Below, piece after piece: positions 6,289-8,951 of a stretch of 8,951 nt of DNA. Location of the stretch: NCBI GenBank assembly GCA_005239585.1, contig SBBU01000065.1, positions 1 to 8,951 on the forward strand, read 5' to 3'. A program made the position numbers and the translations under genes. This DNA is from Planctomycetaceae bacterium (GTDB lineage Bacteria; Planctomycetota; MHYJ01; SBBU01). Each line of letters begins with the position of its first letter. Within the stretch, counting starts at the first letter, position 1. Below the pieces are notes generated by a model. It saw only the letters and a list, made by a program, of their open reading frames with translations. It did not search any database and was not told where the DNA came from.

Positions 6289-6957
6289 ATGGGGGACAAA
6301 AACGGTGCGGTCCTGTCCTTGCAAAATGTACGTAAAAGCTTTGGCAACGTCCCAATTCTTTCAATAAAAAACTTTGAGGTCAGGAGGGGAGATCAGCTGG
6401 CTGTAGCAGGTCCAAGCGGTGCTGGCAAGACAACATTCCTAAACCTTATCTCTGGGATCCTAAATTGTGATCAGGGTAGCATACTTGTTGACGGTCTTGA
6501 TATTACTAAATTATCAGGGCGAGCGCGTGATGTATATAGAGGAGGCAAGATTGGAATTGTATTCCAGACTTTTAATCTATTACAGGGATTTTCTGTACTT
6601 GATAATCTGCTGGTAGCGCTAATGTTTGGTGATCTACCTCGCAAGGACCACGAGGAACGTGCCAATGATTTACTATCACGAGTTGGATTAGCCGATTACA
6701 AACATCGAAAACCGGGCGAGCTTTCAGTGGGTCAGCAGCAAAGGGTTGCTATTGCCCGTGCACTTGTGAATAACCCGCCGCTGATCCTTGCGGATGAGCC
6801 TGCTGCACAACTCGACGCAGTAAACGCGGAAAATGTCATCCATTTGCTTCAGGAGACATGCCGGGAGGGAAATCATACATTGATTGTCGTCGCTCATGAC
6901 CAATTGGTTCTAAATCAGTTCAAGACTGTAGTCGACATCAGGGAGTTTGCTGGATGA
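6289..6957 (+). CDS. ABC transporter ATPase, LolD/MacB-like
   Basis: This is a 222-residue ATP-binding subunit of normal length for the LolD/MacB/FtsE group. Visible motifs are Walker A GPSGAGKT (41-48), Q-loop Q93 in VFQTFNLLQGFSVLDN, signature LSVGQQQR (145-152), Walker B LILADE (165-170), D-loop AAQLD where TGNLD is usual (171-175 region), and switch His H203 in VVAHDQ. The signature has Val for the usual second-position Gly (LSGGQ becomes LSVGQ), a tolerated variation. The subunit would power the permease encoded next, whose ATG overlaps this gene's TGA as ATGA. These ATPases usually drive mechanotransmission by FtsX-type permeases rather than classical substrate import. AAAGGTAGG just upstream of the ATG serves as an SD. 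The ordinary TGA stop shows UGA normally terminates translation in this genome. Confidence 0.95.
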   Translation: MGDKNGAVLSLQNVRKSFGNVPILSIKNFEVRRGDQLAVAGPSGAGKTTFLNLISGILNCDQGSILVDGLDITKLSGRARDVYRGGKIGIVFQTFNLLQGFSVLDNLLVALMFGDLPRKDHEERANDLLSRVGLADYKHRKPGELSVGQQQRVAIARALVNNPPLILADEPAAQLDAVNAENVIHLLQETCREGNHTLIVVAHDQLVLNQFKTVVDIREFAG

Positions 6958-8153
6958 ACACATTAAAAATGGCTTGGTACAACATGAAGCAGCGACTATT
7001 GGCCACAATCTTGACATCATTTTTGGTCACGATAGGAGTCGGGCTTATAAGTTCTATCTTTACTGTCCGCGATCAGGTAGACCAGTCGTTTTCAAGAGGT
7101 GTTGCAGGCAGATTTGATCTTGTCGTAGGGCCAAAGGGCAGCTCTCTACAACTTGTTTTGAATGCAGTTTTTCACCTTGATAAACCGCTTGGAAATATAC
7201 CTTATGAATTTTACGACAGGCTTTGTGACGATACACGCCGAGTTGAGCTGGCTATTCCTATGGCGATGGGCGATAGCGTCAAGGGTTTCAGACTGATAGG
7301 GACGAATCAGGATTTCCTGACCAAGTTCGAGCATAGAAAAGGTGAGACATTCCGCTTTAGTAGCGGCAGGCCTTTTGATCTTATGTACGAGGCAGTCATA
7401 GGTGCAGAAGTAGCCCGTAGAACAGGGATGAAGGTTGATAACTATTTCCCCGCAACCCATGGCATTGAATCAAGTGGTCAAACACATGAGCATAACTTTC
7501 GAGTGGTTGGAGTATTAGAGCCTACTGGAACTCCACATGATCGTGCTATCTTTTGCGATTTAAAAAGTGTGTGGGAACTTCACCGTGATCCTACTGCTTC
7601 CAGCATGCAGCGTAATCTCTCGGCCATTCTTGTTCGTTTAAAATACGAGACCGATCTTAGCTTTAGCAAGGAAATCAATGATGATGTCAAGGCACAAGCT
7701 GTGATGCCGTCGACAGGTATACGTGATCTCCAAAGTCTCTTTGGAAATGTCCAAGGTCTTATTATGGCAGTCTCTTATCTTGTGCTTCTTGCCGCAGGTG
7801 TCTCAATATTCGTCTCACTATATAATTCCATGTCTGAGCGAAGGAGGGAGATTGCTATTATTCGGGCAATGGGAGCGCCTGCTGGTACGATATTCCAGAT
7901 GATCCTGCTTGAATCTGCTATTATATGCTTAATTGGTGCGGTAGTTGGTGTTACATTGAGCCATGTAGGTCTTGTCGTATTACAATCAGCGCTTAGAGAT
8001 GCGACAGGACTGGTAATTTTTGCTGGACTTCCCGGGATGGATGATGTACTACTAATAGCTGGAGCTCTAGTACTTGGTTTAGTTTCTGCTGTGATACCTG
8101 CAGTCAATGCTTACAGAACAGACGTTGCAACCCACATTAGACCAGTAGCATAA
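6954..8153 (+). CDS. FtsX/MacB-type ABC transporter permease, resembling the ZrgB-like group
   Basis: This is a 399-residue permease with the four-helix FtsX layout: TM1 about 15-37, a large periplasmic domain of about 40-265, then TM2 268-290, TM3 about 318-345 and TM4 364-386. The cytoplasmic coupling helix is SERRREIAIIRAMGAP (293-308). The periplasmic domain begins FDLVVGPKGSSLQLVLNAVFHL, then DKPLGNIP, and later has VVGVLEPTGTPHDRAIF. I associate these motifs with permeases of the ABC modules found near DUF2796/DUF3299 proteins, such as zinc-acquisition ZrgB of Vibrio. Histidines H169, H178, H180 and H195 sit before and within the VVGVLEPTGTP segment. The gene overlaps the ATPase by 4 nt (ATGA) and the downstream gene starts 1 nt after its stop. 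The fold assignment is firm; the zinc link is inference from family and neighbour. Confidence 0.92.
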   Translation: MNTLKMAWYNMKQRLLATILTSFLVTIGVGLISSIFTVRDQVDQSFSRGVAGRFDLVVGPKGSSLQLVLNAVFHLDKPLGNIPYEFYDRLCDDTRRVELAIPMAMGDSVKGFRLIGTNQDFLTKFEHRKGETFRFSSGRPFDLMYEAVIGAEVARRTGMKVDNYFPATHGIESSGQTHEHNFRVVGVLEPTGTPHDRAIFCDLKSVWELHRDPTASSMQRNLSAILVRLKYETDLSFSKEINDDVKAQAVMPSTGIRDLQSLFGNVQGLIMAVSYLVLLAAGVSIFVSLYNSMSERRREIAIIRAMGAPAGTIFQMILLESAIICLIGAVVGVTLSHVGLVVLQSALRDATGLVIFAGLPGMDDVLLIAGALVLGLVSAVIPAVNAYRTDVATHIRPVA

Positions 8154-8154
8154 C

Positions 8155-8951
8155 ATGATTCATTTAATCTTGATGTGTCTTTGTCAGGACTCGACGGAGA
8201 CCAGGAGAATCGATTTTTCTTTTCTGGAAAAGTTTCGCCCTTACCTTGTAGAAGATCATTTTAAGGAGATGCAGGAAAATTTGCGATCTGTTGTGGGGGC
8301 CTATGTTACAATGAGCGGATACGTTTATCTGAGGTCTGGCGAAGAAGGGGATGAAGTGCTGATTATCAAAGCTCCTTATGATCCTCGAATAGCCTCAAGC
8401 GTTCCACCCGGTCGTTTCAATTGTGTGCAGATCAGATTCAAGCAGGGTACCCAACCGAGCGATATTCGCAGCGGAAGATTCATAACTGTTACTGGCTTAT
8501 TTCGCCTGGAGCATAAAAAGACTGTAGGCATGTTCAACATAGAGGAGGCTGTCGAGGGAGATGTTGCCACGCCATCAAAGGTTGCGTCCTATGCACCAGA
8601 CCCATCTGGGGCAACAAAACTAGTTTTTGCTGTCCTTGAGCAGACCAAGAAGGCAAATTCGAACCAGAGTAAAACGATAGAGATCCCGGAGATAGTCAAG
8701 TCGTACGAAGGGAGATGGGTCTCCATAACAGGTTTTTTATTAGCTAGAGGTGCAGAGGAGCAGGTTGACCAATTCACTCTTTCTAAAAATCCATTTGACA
8801 TATGCTGTCTGGGTCTGCAGCCGACAGTTTTTGATATGGTCAAGGTTCAACTGAAACAAGGTTCAAATCTTTCAAACCGGCTGGCCCGTGTGATCACTAT
8901 TTCAGGCAGATTTGCTGTGAAGCTCGAGAGGCCGGAAGGCTACATCCGAAG
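8155..8951 (+). CDS. DUF3299-like protein with two tandem OB-like repeats, 3' end outside the window
   Basis: An uninterrupted frame runs from ATG 8155, one base after the permease TAA, to the right edge: 265 codons without a stop. Spacing suggests translational coupling; no SD is seen. The N-terminus has a very short hydrophobic stretch (IHLILMCLC), possibly a weak signal sequence or lipoprotein-like leader without a clear lipobox. Two copies of one module follow. Copy 1 starts near residue 46 (VVGAYVTMSGYVYLRSGEE) and includes CVQIRFKQG (90-98) and RFITVTGLF. Copy 2 starts near residue 184 (YEGRWVSITGFLLARGAEE) and includes DQFTLSKNPFDICCLG (205-220), MVKVQLKQG (228-236) and RVITISGRF. Copy 2 resembles DUF3299, in which a G-x-R/W-V-x-I-x-G-F strand precedes a Cys-containing loop. 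Only copy 2 keeps the Cys pair C217-C218. Context points to an exported accessory of the ABC system. Frame firm, family tentative. Confidence 0.82.
   Translation, partial: MIHLILMCLCQDSTETRRIDFSFLEKFRPYLVEDHFKEMQENLRSVVGAYVTMSGYVYLRSGEEGDEVLIIKAPYDPRIASSVPPGRFNCVQIRFKQGTQPSDIRSGRFITVTGLFRLEHKKTVGMFNIEEAVEGDVATPSKVASYAPDPSGATKLVFAVLEQTKKANSNQSKTIEIPEIVKSYEGRWVSITGFLLARGAEEQVDQFTLSKNPFDICCLGLQPTVFDMVKVQLKQGSNLSNRLARVITISGRFAVKLERPEGYIR

Noticed and set aside
6954..6957. Genome-wide reassignment of UGA to an amino acid
   Set aside because: The ABC ATPase ends at a family-typical length with TGA inside a classic ATGA overlap, so UGA acts as a stop here.
8376..8843. Two minus-strand ORFs (8376-8570 and 8589-8843) in the right-hand region
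   Set aside because: They are antisense to the open plus-strand DUF3299-like frame, which shows repeats and family-like motifs.

Overview
This 8951-bp window, of moderate to low GC content, reads as bacterial chromosome. The gene order (long NfeD, short NfeD, FloA flotillin, small membrane-anchored protein), the secreted thioredoxin-like protein and the FtsX-type permease with a DUF3299-like partner all fit Planctomycetota or a related deep lineage. That placement is inferred from remembered family and gene-order patterns, not from a search.

Layout: (1) bases 1-817 hold the 3' part of a TPR/coiled-coil protein whose frame stays open through the left edge. (2) Bases 895-4354 hold a tightly packed membrane-microdomain operon on the + strand: an NfeD with a ClpP/SppA-like protease domain, a short NfeD with an OB fold, FloA, and a small Glu-rich membrane-anchored protein. 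Two of its junctions are 1-nt TAATG overlaps. (3) Bases 4449-4844 hold a stand-alone VKOR-type disulfide-forming membrane enzyme. (4) A perfect 13-bp hairpin separates it from a convergent minus-strand gene at 4905-6098. (5) Bases 6289-8951 hold an ABC ATPase (LolD/MacB-like), an FtsX-family permease and a 3'-truncated DUF3299-like protein. This set resembles the Zrg zinc-acquisition modules and follows a well-formed sigma70-type promoter at 6169-6197.

The most interesting feature is the minus-strand gene at 4905-6098. It looks like two ORFs separated by TGA (5592-5594), but both halves are in one frame and together form a single signal-peptide-bearing thioredoxin-like protein of 397 residues. 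The TGA directly follows a Cys (C168) at the expected redox position. Sixteen nt downstream is an 8-bp hairpin with a GUAC loop that fits the bacterial SECIS layout. I interpret it as a selenoprotein with a Cys-Sec pair (U169). Its convergent neighbour is a VKOR, a family that oxidises exported thioredoxin-fold proteins, so the two could form a redox pair. UGA is an ordinary stop elsewhere in the window (the ABC ATPase ends in TGA inside an ATGA overlap), which argues against genome-wide reassignment.
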